A stretch of DNA of 11,720 nt from JBBQUN01 sp038212405 (GCA_038212405.1 JBBQUN010000144.1:1-11720); one strand, 5' to 3'. Positions 1 to 7,819 are shown, counted from the stretch's first letter. A program made the numbers and translations. The notes: generated from the sequence alone by a model not told the origin.

Positions 1-780
1 CATGGGTTGCGGCGTTCCGGTGTTGCCGACCGTCGCCGAGAGGTCATCGACCATGGCGCAGGCGCCGACCCCGGCAGCGTTGGCCGCGCTGCGAGAGGCA
101 CGAGCGTGGAGTCCGGCGATCACGACCAGGTCGATGTCGCCCGGTTCGAGCTGGCATTCCTTGAAGGCAGCGTCGGCCGCTTCGGTGACGAGCGGCAGGT
201 ACACGTGCTCGCCGAAACGGTCTTCCCACACTCGCGAGTGTGTCCACCCCGGCAACCGCCACCGCTCCAAGAACTCAGCAGTCGAGGAAGCTCCACCGAG
301 CCATTCGGCGATCACCGGACCATCGTTGTCGCTGCCGATCATGAGCGCAACGGCGGCGTCACCACTGTTTGCTTCGTCGGCCGATGAAGGGCGACCGGAG
401 CGGACGTCGGAGGAGACGATCAGTGATGGTCGGCGACCTTCGAGGGCCGAACGCAGCGCAAGCGAGAGCGAACGTGGCGAACCACCGGCGTCGCCGGCCA
501 TGCTCGACGACGGCAGACGCAGCGCAGCGTGGATCACGTTGGCATTGGTCTTGTCGAGGTACGGAGGAGTCGTGGAGACGAACGTGAGGGTGTCGGGGGT
601 GACATCGACGGTGCGCATCAACGACCGAGCGGCTTCGACCGACATCGACGTTGCGTCCTCATCGAAACCGGCGACCGTGCGGGTGCCCCGCCCGCCTCCA
701 CTGCCGAGCGCTGCGGTGATCGCGCCGCGCTGCAGCCGATGGTGAGGGAGGTAGGTCCCGTAGCCGATGAGTCCTCGCAC
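1..780 (-). CDS. Thiolase-fold HMG-CoA-synthase-like protein (partial, C-terminus beyond left edge)
   Basis: The first 260 residues are visible, starting at a GTG at 780 and running off the left edge. The GTG is chosen because a good ribosome binding site (GAGGAG) lies 5 nt upstream and the protein then starts in typical fashion with MRGLIGYGTYLP. Family features are the DEDATSMSVEAAR segment (residues 40-52), TTPPYLDKTNA (70-80), GGSPRS (99-104) and VGNTGTPQP (251-259), the last being the Asn-containing loop of KAS III/HMG-CoA synthase folds. Such proteins in actinobacteria and archaea are often followed by an OB-fold/DUF35 domain and act in CoA-thioester chemistry; that part would lie off the window. 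Where classical HMG-CoA synthase has the nucleophilic cysteine before GGT, this protein reads G-D97-A-G-G-S, so ordinary condensing activity is doubtful. It diverges from the dioxygenase at 925. Family is confident, reaction unknown. Confidence 0.8.
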   Translation of the reverse strand, partial: MRGLIGYGTYLPHHRLQRGAITAALGSGGGRGTRTVAGFDEDATSMSVEAARSLMRTVDVTPDTLTFVSTTPPYLDKTNANVIHAALRLPSSSMAGDAGGSPRSLSLALRSALEGRRPSLIVSSDVRSGRPSSADEANSGDAAVALMIGSDNDGPVIAEWLGGASSTAEFLERWRLPGWTHSRVWEDRFGEHVYLPLVTEAADAAFKECQLEPGDIDLVVIAGLHARASRSAANAAGVGACAMVDDLSATVGNTGTPQPM

Positions 781-785
781 GTGTG

Positions 786-791
786 CTCCTC
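786..791 (-). promoter_or_regulatory. Ribosome binding site for the thiolase-like gene
   Basis: On the minus strand GAGGAG sits 5 nt before GTG at 780. It decides the GTG start for a gene with no ATG in a suitable place. Confidence 0.65.
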
Positions 792-816
792 GGAGAGGTC
801 GTTGGTCTGAACCGAC

Positions 817-822
817 ACACTA
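817..822 (-). promoter_or_regulatory. Possible -10 box for the thiolase-like gene
   Basis: On the minus strand this reads TAGTGT, fitting TANNNT, and would start a transcript near 810 with a leader of about 30 nt that contains the GAGGAG site. The upstream hexamer TTCGCC (840-845), 17 nt away, is only a poor match to a -35. The same TAGTGT hexamer is used in front of the gene at 9357. This is a weak call. Confidence 0.3.
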
Positions 823-912
823 CTCCTGCCTGACAGTGCGGCGAATTCGCAACGCCGAGCCAGCTCAGCGGGGAGCGCGTCGTTTGGAATCGCTCGACCT
901 GCCCTGCCGAAC

Positions 913-918
913 TAACCT
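913..918 (+). promoter_or_regulatory. Leaderless-type -10 box (TAACCT) for dioxygenase 1
   Basis: TAACCT ends exactly 6 nt before the ATG at 925, so transcription would start on the A of the ATG. No Shine-Dalgarno sequence is seen upstream of this ATG. The same spacing recurs before three other genes in the window. No convincing -35 is visible. Confidence 0.5.
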
Positions 919-924
919 CCGCCC

Positions 925-1860
925 ATGGCCATGACCGATGAAACCACCGTGAGCAACGGGGTGCGAAACGCACGACCCGGCGCCATCTCCACCCGCCCGA
1001 CCAACTACGCCAGCTTCGGCGTTTCGACTCTCACCCCGCACCTCGGTGCCGTGGTGCAAGGCCTGGATCTGTCCGCTCCTCTCGATGAACAGCAGCGGAC
1101 CGACGTCGTCCAGGCGTTCGCCGACTGGGGTGTGTTGGTGTTTCGAGACCAGGTGCTCGACCGCGAAGCCCACAAAGACTTCGGCCGCCACTTCGGCGAA
1201 CTGCACGTGCACCCGATGAACTTCGCCCGCAAACAAGATCCGGAACTGCTCATCGTCAAGACCACGGCCGACTCGCCCTACACCGCAGGCGACGCCTGGC
1301 ACGCCGACGTCACCTGCGACGCCAACCCGCCCTATGCCTCGCTGCTCTACGTCACCGAGACCCCCGAGTGTGGTGGCGGCGACACCCTTTACGCCGACAT
1401 GGCCTTGGCCTACGAACTGCTGTCGCCAACCATGCAGACGTTCCTCGAAGGACTCACTGCGGTACATGACGGGAGTATCCCGTACATCGGCGCCTACAAG
1501 TCGACCCCACCCGAGGGCGGCTACCCCCGCAACGAACACCCGGTCATTGCGTTGCATCCGGTGACCGGCGAGAAGCTGCTGTATGTCAACAGCGCGTTCA
1601 CGTCTCACATCGTTGGCATGCAGCGTTGGGAGAGCAAAGCGCTCCTCGAATCGTTGTACGACTTCATCGCGACGACGCCGCGTCTCCACGCCCGGGTCGA
1701 GTGGCAGCCGAACACCCTGACGATGTGGGACAACCGGCGAGTCCAGCACCACGCCGTGTGGGACTACTACCCCAACTCTCGCTACGGCGAACGCGTCTCG
1801 ACACTCGGTGTCGAACCCATCGGCGTTGCTGCGGGGATGAACAACATCGATGCTCGCTGA
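925..1860 (+). CDS. TauD/TfdA family 2-oxoglutarate- and Fe(II)-dependent dioxygenase
   Basis: The 311-residue protein matches the TauD/TfdA family in length and motifs. The iron-binding facial triad is visible as H126 and D128 in WHADVT, plus H275 in WDNRRVQHHA. R286 and R290 align with the two arginines of the 2-oxoglutarate pocket in TauD. The GGDTLY segment (151-156) is also a family hallmark, and LGAVVQGLDLS (40-50) is the usual N-terminal strand. Such enzymes couple oxidative decarboxylation of 2-oxoglutarate to hydroxylation of a substrate, often releasing sulfite or an aldehyde; known substrates include taurine, alkyl sulfates and aryloxyalkanoates. The substrate here cannot be read from sequence. 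Its last 11 nt overlap the start of the F420-dependent oxidoreductase, so the two are probably co-translated. The start is supported by a TANNNT box 6 nt upstream. Confidence 0.93.
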   Translation: MAMTDETTVSNGVRNARPGAISTRPTNYASFGVSTLTPHLGAVVQGLDLSAPLDEQQRTDVVQAFADWGVLVFRDQVLDREAHKDFGRHFGELHVHPMNFARKQDPELLIVKTTADSPYTAGDAWHADVTCDANPPYASLLYVTETPECGGGDTLYADMALAYELLSPTMQTFLEGLTAVHDGSIPYIGAYKSTPPEGGYPRNEHPVIALHPVTGEKLLYVNSAFTSHIVGMQRWESKALLESLYDFIATTPRLHARVEWQPNTLTMWDNRRVQHHAVWDYYPNSRYGERVSTLGVEPIGVAAGMNNIDAR

Positions 1861-2746
1861 GCTCACGAGCCCGATCGACATCGCCACGTTCGGGATCTGG
1901 AGCGGCCTCCTCGACGCGCACCCGACCAGCCACGTGCTCGAGGCGGTCGCCGAACTCGACGCCATGGGATGGGGTTGCCTCTGGCGACCAGAGTCCACGG
2001 GTCGAGAACCGTTCATCACTGCCGCCCTGTGGTTGTCGGCGAGTGAACGAATGGCGGTGGCAACGGGGATCGCCCAGACCTATGCCCGTCATCCGCTCAC
2101 CACGATGGCTGCGGCGCGAACGCTCGACGAGGCCTTCCCCGATCGCTTCCTCCTGGGGCTCGGCGTCAGCCACGCACCGCTGGTCGAGGGTATTCGCAAC
2201 CTCGACTACTCGACGCCGCTCACCGACATGGCCAACCATCTCGATGCCATGGACGCCGCTCCGTTCAGCGGCCTTGCCCGCCCCGGTCGTCCGCCCCGCC
2301 TTCTCGCCGCTCTTGGCCCAAAGATGCTGGCGTTGGCGGCCGAGAAGGCCGACGGAGCACACCCGTACTTCACCACCCCCGATCACACCGTCATCGCCCG
2401 AGACGTGCTGGGGCCCGACAAGTTCCTGGCCCCCGAGCAGATGGTGGTGATCGAAACCGATCCCGAGGTTGCCCGCAACATCGCCCGCAAGAACATGGCC
2501 CGGTACCTCCAGCTCCCGAACTACACCAACAATCTGCTCCGGCTGGGGTTCACCGAGGCTGATGTGAGCGAGATCAGCAATCGACTGGTCGACGCCATCG
2601 TCCCGTGGGGCAGCGTCGAGACCGTGGCGCCTCGCATCCGTCACCACCTCGAAGCCGGCGCCGACCATGTCTGCGTGCAGGTGCTGGTCGACGGAATCGA
2701 CCTTCCGATGAACCAGTATCGAGCGCTGGCCGAAGCACTGATTTGA
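1850..2746 (+). CDS. F420-dependent LLM-class oxidoreductase, TIGR03620 type
   Basis: The 298-residue protein is a luciferase-like TIM-barrel oxidoreductase. Characteristic segments are GLGVSHAPLVEG (103-114), LLAALGPKMLALA (151-163), DGAHPYFTTPDHT (168-180) and the C-terminal AGADHVCVQVL (269-279). This string of motifs is that of the TIGR03620 subgroup predicted to use coenzyme F420, largely restricted to actinobacteria. Members carry out hydride transfer to or from F420 on mostly unknown small molecules. The ATG at 1850 lies inside the end of the dioxygenase gene (ATGCTCGCTGA), an 11-nt overlap in a different frame that suggests translational coupling. Pairing an F420 enzyme with a 2-oxoglutarate dioxygenase suggests sequential oxidation steps on one substrate, which is inference. 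Cofactor use is inferred from family. Confidence 0.92.
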   Translation: MLAELTSPIDIATFGIWSGLLDAHPTSHVLEAVAELDAMGWGCLWRPESTGREPFITAALWLSASERMAVATGIAQTYARHPLTTMAAARTLDEAFPDRFLLGLGVSHAPLVEGIRNLDYSTPLTDMANHLDAMDAAPFSGLARPGRPPRLLAALGPKMLALAAEKADGAHPYFTTPDHTVIARDVLGPDKFLAPEQMVVIETDPEVARNIARKNMARYLQLPNYTNNLLRLGFTEADVSEISNRLVDAIVPWGSVETVAPRIRHHLEAGADHVCVQVLVDGIDLPMNQYRALAEALI

Positions 2747-2826
2747 GCAGAGGGGCGATGCTCGGCCATGAGAGCCGGCTGCCAAACCGGGACTGACCAG
2801 AAGTCGAAAAATCGGCGGTGAGCTGT

Positions 2827-2831
2827 AAGGA
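2827..2831 (+). promoter_or_regulatory. Ribosome binding site choosing ATG 2839
   Basis: AAGGA lies 7 nt upstream of ATG 2839. It favours this ATG over the in-frame GTG at 2818, which would put the site inside the coding region. Confidence 0.55.
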
Positions 2832-2838
2832 TCACTCC

Positions 2839-3960
2839 ATGCTGAACGCGCTCGATGATTATCCGATCCACCAGACGCCGGAGCCGATCGCCCAGCTCGC
2901 AACAACCGATCGCAATGCCTATGACCGCACGTGGTTCAACGGCTACAGCGCTGACGCGTCGATGTATTTCGGGATCGGGATGGCGATCTACCCACATCGC
3001 GGTGTCATGGACTGTGCGTTCAGCTGTGTCTCCAAAGACGGACGACAGCACGCGTTCTTCGCCTCGCGCAACGCGCCGCTGGAACGCACCGACATGCGAG
3101 TGGGCCCGTTCAGGATCGAGATCATCGAACCACTGCGCCGAGCACGAGTGGTACTCGAAAACAACGACACCGGCATCAGCTGCGACCTCACGTTCTCTGC
3201 CCGTACGTCGGGCATTCAAGAGGGGCGCCAGACCCTATGGCAGGGCAACCGGCGGGTGATGGACGCGACTCGCTTCGACCAATTCGGCCGCTGGACTGGC
3301 ACGGTCACCCACCCCGATGGTGAGTTCGCCGTCGACAACTGGTTCGGCACCAAGGACCGATCGTGGGGCATTCGAGGCGTCGGCGAGCCAGAGACCGGCG
3401 GCGCTCCCGTCGGGCCTCGCTCCGCCTTCTTCCTGTGGGCGCCGTTGTTCTGGGACGACCACATCTCGCATGCCATCTTCTTCGATGGGCCCAATGGCGA
3501 ACCCCTGGTACGAGAGGGCATCGAGGCGCCGCTGTTCGCCACCGAGGCCGATATTCCGACATCGCTGGAGGGAACCGACACCCGCATGCTCACCGCCATC
3601 CACCGCGTCGAGTACCACCCGGGAACGCGGCTGGCCAAGTACGCCGAGATCGATCTGATCCGCCTGGATGGAAGCAAGCGAACGATCTCCCTGGAGCCCC
3701 AACTCACGTTCCAGATGAAGGGCCTGGGCTACGGCCACCCCACCTGGAGGCAAGGCATGTGGAAGGGCGAACTCGAGGTTGGCTACGAGGTCTACGAACC
3801 CGCCGAGATCGATCCGCTCCGGCTCGAGAACCTGCATGTGCAGCAGATCGTGAAGGCCAGCGATGGCACCAAGACCGGCATTGGTGTACTCGAACAGATC
3901 GCCATCGGCCCGCACGCGCCCTCGGGCCTCACCGGCATGCTCGACGGTTTCGCCGGGTAG
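2839..3960 (+). CDS. Lipocalin/AttH-like protein of the DUF7064/DUF7065 group
   Basis: The protein has 373 residues from ATG 2839; an upstream in-frame GTG at 2818 would add 7 residues but the ribosome binding site favours 2839. No signal peptide or membrane segment is seen, so it is probably cytoplasmic. The central DRSWGIR motif (173-179), the aromatic-rich FFLWAPLFWDD (197-207) and the late GYGHPTWRQGMWKGEL (297-312) are the pattern I associate with DUF7064/DUF7065 proteins, which resemble the two-barrel AttH/CrtC-like hydratase fold. Family members tend to occur with lipid, steroid or hydrophobic-compound metabolism, but no reaction is established to my knowledge. It lies 92 nt downstream of the F420 enzyme on the same strand, with no clear terminator between, so it may belong to the same transcription unit. 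The family name is from memory. Confidence 0.75.
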   Translation: MLNALDDYPIHQTPEPIAQLATTDRNAYDRTWFNGYSADASMYFGIGMAIYPHRGVMDCAFSCVSKDGRQHAFFASRNAPLERTDMRVGPFRIEIIEPLRRARVVLENNDTGISCDLTFSARTSGIQEGRQTLWQGNRRVMDATRFDQFGRWTGTVTHPDGEFAVDNWFGTKDRSWGIRGVGEPETGGAPVGPRSAFFLWAPLFWDDHISHAIFFDGPNGEPLVREGIEAPLFATEADIPTSLEGTDTRMLTAIHRVEYHPGTRLAKYAEIDLIRLDGSKRTISLEPQLTFQMKGLGYGHPTWRQGMWKGELEVGYEVYEPAEIDPLRLENLHVQQIVKASDGTKTGIGVLEQIAIGPHAPSGLTGMLDGFAG

Positions 3961-3984
3961 GGCGCCACACCATCGACGCCACCG

Positions 3985-5847
3985 CTACACCGCAACGACG
4001 GGCTCGGCAACGAACTGGGTTCGACACAGTTCGGCATAGAGGCCGTCATTGGTGATCAGCTCATCGTGGGTGCCGAGTTCGATGACGCGACCGCTGTCGA
4101 TCACGGCGATCTGGTCAGCCGCTCGAACGGTGGCGAGACGGTGGGCGATCACGATGGAGGTCCGACCAACCAACGCGTTGTCGAGTGCCGCATGCACCAA
4201 CGTCTCGGAATTCGCGTCGAGGTGCGCTGTTGCCTCGTCGAGGATGACCACCGACGGGTCCTTCAGCAACAACCGAGCGATGGCAATGCGCTGCTTCTCG
4301 CCACCCGACAGACGATGCCCGCGGTCACCGACCACGGTGTCGACCCCGTCGGGCAGGCGGTCGACGACATCCCATATCTGAGCGGCCCGAAGCGCCACTT
4401 CGAGCTCGGCGTCGGTGGCTGACGGCTTGGCGTAGCGCAGGTTCGATGCCAACGTTTCGTGGAACAGGTGGACGTCTTGAGAGACAACACCGACGGCTTC
4501 GCCAACGCTGGTCAGGGTCGAGTCGCGTAGGTCGACCCCGCCGATCCTGACCGCCCCGCCCGTCGGGTCATAGAGGCGCGAGACCAAACCGGCAATGGTG
4601 GTCTTGCCGGCACCCGAGGGACCAACGAGCGCCAGCGTCTGGCCCGGCTCCACTCGGAGCGACACGCCGTGCAGCACCTGCTCTGACTCACGAGGATCGA
4701 GTCTGGCAACGCCTTCGAGCGAGGCCAGCGAGACCTCGGCAGCATTCGGATAACGGAAATCGACCGAGTCGAATTCGACCGTGACGTTGCCGCTGGGAAT
4801 CCTGACCGGATTCTCGGCGTCGACGATCATCGGTTCCAGGTCGAGCACTTCGAACACGCGCTCGAAACTGACCATCGTGGTCATCACGTCGACCTGCACG
4901 TTCGAGAGGGACGTGAGCGGACCGTAGAGGCGATTGAGGTAGGCCGTGAGCGCAACCAGGGTGCCAATACCGAGCGAACCGGTCGCGGCCATCACCCCGC
5001 CGACGCCATAGACCATGGCGACGGCCAGTGAGGCCAGGAGCCCGAGCGAGGTCATCACGATCCGTTGATACATGGCGGCGGTGACACCGATGTCGCGCAC
5101 ACGGTTGGTGCGGCGAGCGAAGGCAGCCGACTCGTCCTCGGGACGACCGAACAGTTTCACGACCATGGCCCCCGACACATTGAATCGCTCGGTCATCATC
5201 TGTCCCATCTCACCGTTGAGCCGATAGCGCTCACGAGTGATCTTCGACAGGCGATCACCGGTCCACCGGGCGGGCAGCACGAACAGCGGGAGGAGCCCGA
5301 GGGCGAGCAGCGTGATCTGCCACGACAGCACGAGCATGGCCGTGATCGTTGCGACAACGCCGATCACGTTGCCGACCACATTGGAAAGCGTCGACGTGAA
5401 CGCCTGCTGGGCACCCTGAACATCGGAGTTGAGTCGGGTGACGAGCGCACCGGTTCCGGCTCGGCTGAAGAAGCCGATCGGCATGCGCTGCACGTGATCG
5501 AAGACCTGCGATCGAAGGTCGGCAATGAGGCTTTCGCCGATCCTTGCCGAAAACCAACGCTGCACGATTTCCATCACCGCCGTCATCACTGCCAACACGG
5601 CGATGACGACGCTCAACCAGATCACCACCTCGGTCTTGCCCGGTGTGATGCCATCGTCGATGATCGCCTTCAGCACCAGTGGGGTCGCTGCTCCCATCAA
5701 CGATGAGGCAACGACGAGGGCCAAAAAGCCGCCGATCATGCGGCGGTACGGCTGAGCGAACCGGAGCACCCTGGCGTAGGTGCCAGGGGCGAGTCGGTGG
5801 TTCATGACGGAGCGGTCTTGGGAAAGTGAGCGTCCAGGTCTTGGCAT
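3985..5847 (-). CDS. ABC exporter half-transporter (fused membrane and ATPase domains)
   Basis: From ATG 5847 the protein has 620 residues. Residues about 35-330 form an exporter-type transmembrane domain with hydrophobic helices near 38-60, 75-95, 155-192 and 260-300. The ATPase domain carries Walker A GPSGAGKT (409-416), a Q-loop in VVSQDVHLF, signature LSGGE (513-517), Walker B with D537-E538, and switch histidine H569. It should act at the cytoplasmic membrane, most likely as a homodimer since no partner half is nearby. A frame open to 6117 would add 90 residues reading back through the divergent regulator gene; I reject that extension because exporters of this clade begin with a GRS-L-S-x-DRSV segment, seen here at residues 5-14. 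An insertion of about 20 residues precedes LHGVSL in the ATPase domain. Divergence from a MarR gene suggests drug or toxic-metabolite efflux; substrate unknown. Confidence 0.93.
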   Translation of the reverse strand: MPRPGRSLSQDRSVMNHRLAPGTYARVLRFAQPYRRMIGGFLALVVASSLMGAATPLVLKAIIDDGITPGKTEVVIWLSVVIAVLAVMTAVMEIVQRWFSARIGESLIADLRSQVFDHVQRMPIGFFSRAGTGALVTRLNSDVQGAQQAFTSTLSNVVGNVIGVVATITAMLVLSWQITLLALGLLPLFVLPARWTGDRLSKITRERYRLNGEMGQMMTERFNVSGAMVVKLFGRPEDESAAFARRTNRVRDIGVTAAMYQRIVMTSLGLLASLAVAMVYGVGGVMAATGSLGIGTLVALTAYLNRLYGPLTSLSNVQVDVMTTMVSFERVFEVLDLEPMIVDAENPVRIPSGNVTVEFDSVDFRYPNAAEVSLASLEGVARLDPRESEQVLHGVSLRVEPGQTLALVGPSGAGKTTIAGLVSRLYDPTGGAVRIGGVDLRDSTLTSVGEAVGVVSQDVHLFHETLASNLRYAKPSATDAELEVALRAAQIWDVVDRLPDGVDTVVGDRGHRLSGGEKQRIAIARLLLKDPSVVILDEATAHLDANSETLVHAALDNALVGRTSIVIAHRLATVRAADQIAVIDSGRVIELGTHDELITNDGLYAELCRTQFVAEPVVAV

Positions 5848-5913
5848 GTGGTCTCGGTTCGTGCGTTCGGCAACTCGGGTGCGAGCGAATGAGCCAAGCC
5901 GTGCGCTTACCTC

Positions 5914-5934
5914 ATAGTGATGTAAACTCACCAT
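5914..5934. promoter_or_regulatory. Probable MarR operator in the divergent promoter
   Basis: An imperfect 21-bp palindrome centred on 5924 contains GTGA-N7-TCAC (5917-5931), flanked by AT at 5914-5915 and 5933-5934. It overlaps the proposed -10 box of the regulator gene and lies upstream of the divergent exporter, the usual place for MarR autoregulation and control of a linked transporter. The site is inferred from symmetry and position only. Confidence 0.5.
5923..5928 (+). promoter_or_regulatory. Leaderless-type -10 box (TAAACT) for the MarR gene
   Basis: TAAACT ends exactly 6 nt before the ATG at 5935, and there is no Shine-Dalgarno sequence, so the transcript probably starts at the ATG. 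The hexamer lies inside the palindromic operator, so binding of the regulator would block it directly. Confidence 0.55.
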
Positions 5935-6390
5935 ATGCCCGAATCTATTCCGATCAGCGCTGAGATCGCGGATCATCTCGAGTTCCTGAGTCGTCGGATG
6001 CGCCACGCAGCTCGCACGCAATTCGAGCCGCTCGGTCTGACACCAGCGCTGGCCCGGGCGCTCGGCATCATTGGGCGAGCACGGGAACCGATTCGCATGA
6101 GCGAGCTGGCCGATCATCTGCGCATCGCCCGACGTTCGGCAACCTCAGTGGTCGACGAGCTCGCCGAGCGAGGCTTGGTGAGTCGCAGTGACGACATCAC
6201 CGACCGACGAGCAGTCGTGGTATCGCTGACCGACGGGGGTCATGCCCTCATGCATGAGATGCGGGCGCGTCGACGCAAAGCCGGCGCTCAACTCGTTGCC
6301 GGTCTCAGCTCGACTGATCAGCGAGGACTTCTCGACCTCCTCCGCAAGCTCGAGGACAATGCTCCGCCCCATCAGCATCACCGCCACTGA
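5935..6390 (+). CDS. MarR-family transcriptional regulator
   Basis: The 151-residue protein has the MarR winged helix-turn-helix layout. An N-terminal dimerisation helix (about 8-30) is followed by LTPALARALGII (35-46), the helix-turn-helix MSELADHLRIARRSATSVVDEL split across 55-76, and the wing with DDITDRRAVVVSLT (86-99), where the D-x-R and SLT positions are family hallmarks. It is expected to bind DNA as a dimer and to release it when a small phenolic or other ligand binds. The gene diverges from the ABC exporter by 87 bp, and a palindrome overlaps its own -10 box, so self-repression and exporter control are likely. The tail ends in an unusual histidine-rich PPHQHHRH, which could bind metal but may be incidental. 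Ligand unknown. Confidence 0.93.
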   Translation: MPESIPISAEIADHLEFLSRRMRHAARTQFEPLGLTPALARALGIIGRAREPIRMSELADHLRIARRSATSVVDELAERGLVSRSDDITDRRAVVVSLTDGGHALMHEMRARRRKAGAQLVAGLSSTDQRGLLDLLRKLEDNAPPHQHHRH

Positions 6391-6400
6391 GGCCCACCCA

Positions 6401-6425
6401 GATCGCTCGATCCGACTCAGCGATC
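6401..6425. terminator. Possible bidirectional terminator hairpin between convergent genes
   Basis: GATCGCT (6401-6407) and AGCGATC (6419-6425) form perfect 7-bp arms around an 11-nt loop, between the regulator stop codon and the decarboxylase stop codon. There is no T-tract on either side, so intrinsic termination would be weak. The call rests on symmetry and the convergent context. Confidence 0.35.
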
Positions 6426-7806
6426 ACGACACGGCTGTTGCCGGTGTCGATTCGAGATCGTCGAGCACGGTGCGCAGCATATCCATCGTCGTTTGGGGGT
6501 TCACCACGCAGATCCGCAGACAGGTCTCACCCCGGAACCGAGTGGGCACGATCAGGTAGGAGCCGTCGTTGGCCCGATCCTCACACCACCGTTTGGTGTC
6601 CTCGACCGAGAGGTCGGTTCGGCGAAACAGCACCACCGACAGGTCGGGTTCGAGAAGGAGTTCGAGCGACGGGCGCCGCTTCACCTCCGCAGCAAATGAC
6701 CGAGCGGTGGCGAGGGTCAGCTCCATCGCCTTGGCGTAGGCGTCGGTGCCGTAGGTGGCAAGCGAGAACCACAACGGCAGTCCCCGAGCCCGCCGAGATA
6801 GGTGATAGGCGTAGTCGGACGGATTCCAGTCGGAGCGGTCGACCTCTTCGAGATAGTCGCCGTGTTGTGCGTGAGCCTTCGCCGCCAACGCAGGATTGCG
6901 ATAGACCAGCGCTGCGCAGTCGTAAGGAGCGAACAGCCACTTATGAGGGTCGATTCCAAAGCTGTCGGACCGCTCGATACCGTTGAACGCCGGCCTGGCC
7001 GATGGAGCGCACAGCGCAGCCAGCCCGTAGGCACCGTCGACGTGGAGCCACAGTCCTCGTTCTTCGCAGAGGTCGGCGATGGCGTCGAGTTCGTCGATCG
7101 CGCCGGCGTTGGTCGTGCCTCCGGTTGCTGCGACACCAAAGACTTCGTGGCCGTCGGCGTCGGCCGCTTCGAGTGCCGTTCGCAGCGCCGTACCAGTCAT
7201 TCGGTCACGGTCATCGATCCCGACCGTGACGAGCCCGACATCCATCACGTTCGCCGTCGCACGGATCGATGCATGCGCCTCGCCGGTCACGGCAATACTC
7301 AGTCGCCCCGTCGAGCCGATCCGATCCCGGTAGGCCGACCGGGCCGTCACGAGCGCCGAGAGGTTGGCAGCCGAGCCACCACTCACGAAGGTGCCGCCGG
7401 CGGTCGAGGGATAGCCGGCCAAGTCGGCCAGCCATCCAAGCGCCTGGTTCTCTGCTGCGATGGCACCGGCACCGGCTTCCCAGACACCGGCGAAGATCGA
7501 CGATGCGCTCACGACCAGATCGAACAGGGCAGCGGCATTGGTCGGCGCGGTGGGCACATACGCCAGATTCATCGGGTCATCCATCGGGCGACAGGCCGGC
7601 ATCAGGGTGTCACGGAACAGGGCGAGTGCTCGATGGGCACCGACACCGCGAGGCGACACCGCCCCCTCGAGCGCAGCGGCCAATTGTTCGGCAGGCTCTG
7701 CTCCCCATCGAGGGTCCTTCGGTTCACGCAGCCGCTCGATGGCGTAGCCGATAACCGAATGGGCAAACAGGTCCGTGCTCTCGTCCCAGTGATGCATCCC
7801 CGACAT
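6424..7806 (-). CDS. PLP-dependent group II amino-acid decarboxylase family protein
   Basis: The 460-residue protein matches the aromatic-amino-acid/glutamate decarboxylase superfamily. The PLP lysine is K289 in DPHKWLF (286-292). Other cofactor contacts are H178 in GEAHAS, the TGGTT run (228-232), and D257 in HVDGAYG. VSGGSAANLSALV (141-153) is the typical phosphate-binding region. These enzymes remove the alpha-carboxyl of an amino acid to give an amine in the cytoplasm; the substrate cannot be decided from motifs, and some members instead act as aldehyde synthases. The start at 7806 has GAGG 8 nt upstream on the minus strand. It lies 135 nt downstream of the glutamine-synthetase-like gene in the same direction, separated by a repeat array, so the two may be co-transcribed. 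An amine made here is a natural candidate substrate for that ligase. Confidence 0.92.
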   Translation of the reverse strand: MSGMHHWDESTDLFAHSVIGYAIERLREPKDPRWGAEPAEQLAAALEGAVSPRGVGAHRALALFRDTLMPACRPMDDPMNLAYVPTAPTNAAALFDLVVSASSIFAGVWEAGAGAIAAENQALGWLADLAGYPSTAGGTFVSGGSAANLSALVTARSAYRDRIGSTGRLSIAVTGEAHASIRATANVMDVGLVTVGIDDRDRMTGTALRTALEAADADGHEVFGVAATGGTTNAGAIDELDAIADLCEERGLWLHVDGAYGLAALCAPSARPAFNGIERSDSFGIDPHKWLFAPYDCAALVYRNPALAAKAHAQHGDYLEEVDRSDWNPSDYAYHLSRRARGLPLWFSLATYGTDAYAKAMELTLATARSFAAEVKRRPSLELLLEPDLSVVLFRRTDLSVEDTKRWCEDRANDGSYLIVPTRFRGETCLRICVVNPQTTMDMLRTVLDDLESTPATAVS

Positions 7807-7814
7807 GTCTTCAA

Positions 7815-7818
7815 CCTC
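7815..7818 (-). promoter_or_regulatory. Ribosome binding site for the decarboxylase gene
   Basis: GAGG on the minus strand ends 8 nt before ATG 7806. It directly abuts the last copy of the intergenic repeat, so repeat hairpins could mask or expose it. Confidence 0.45.
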
Positions 7819-7819
7819 G

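Noticed and set aside
2..745. Plus-strand open frame of 247 codons opposite the thiolase-like gene
   Set aside because: Its protein is low-complexity Ser/Arg/Pro-rich with no family motif, while the minus strand gives a clear thiolase-fold protein with a good ribosome binding site.
865..2905. Long minus-strand frames (865-2019 and 1664-2905) opposite the dioxygenase and F420 enzyme
   Set aside because: They are antisense shadows common in GC-rich DNA. The plus strand carries complete, motif-rich proteins.
5848..6117. Upstream 90-residue extension of the ABC exporter
   Set aside because: It reads back through the MarR gene on the other strand, has no family resemblance, and the natural start MPRPGRSLS is at 5847.
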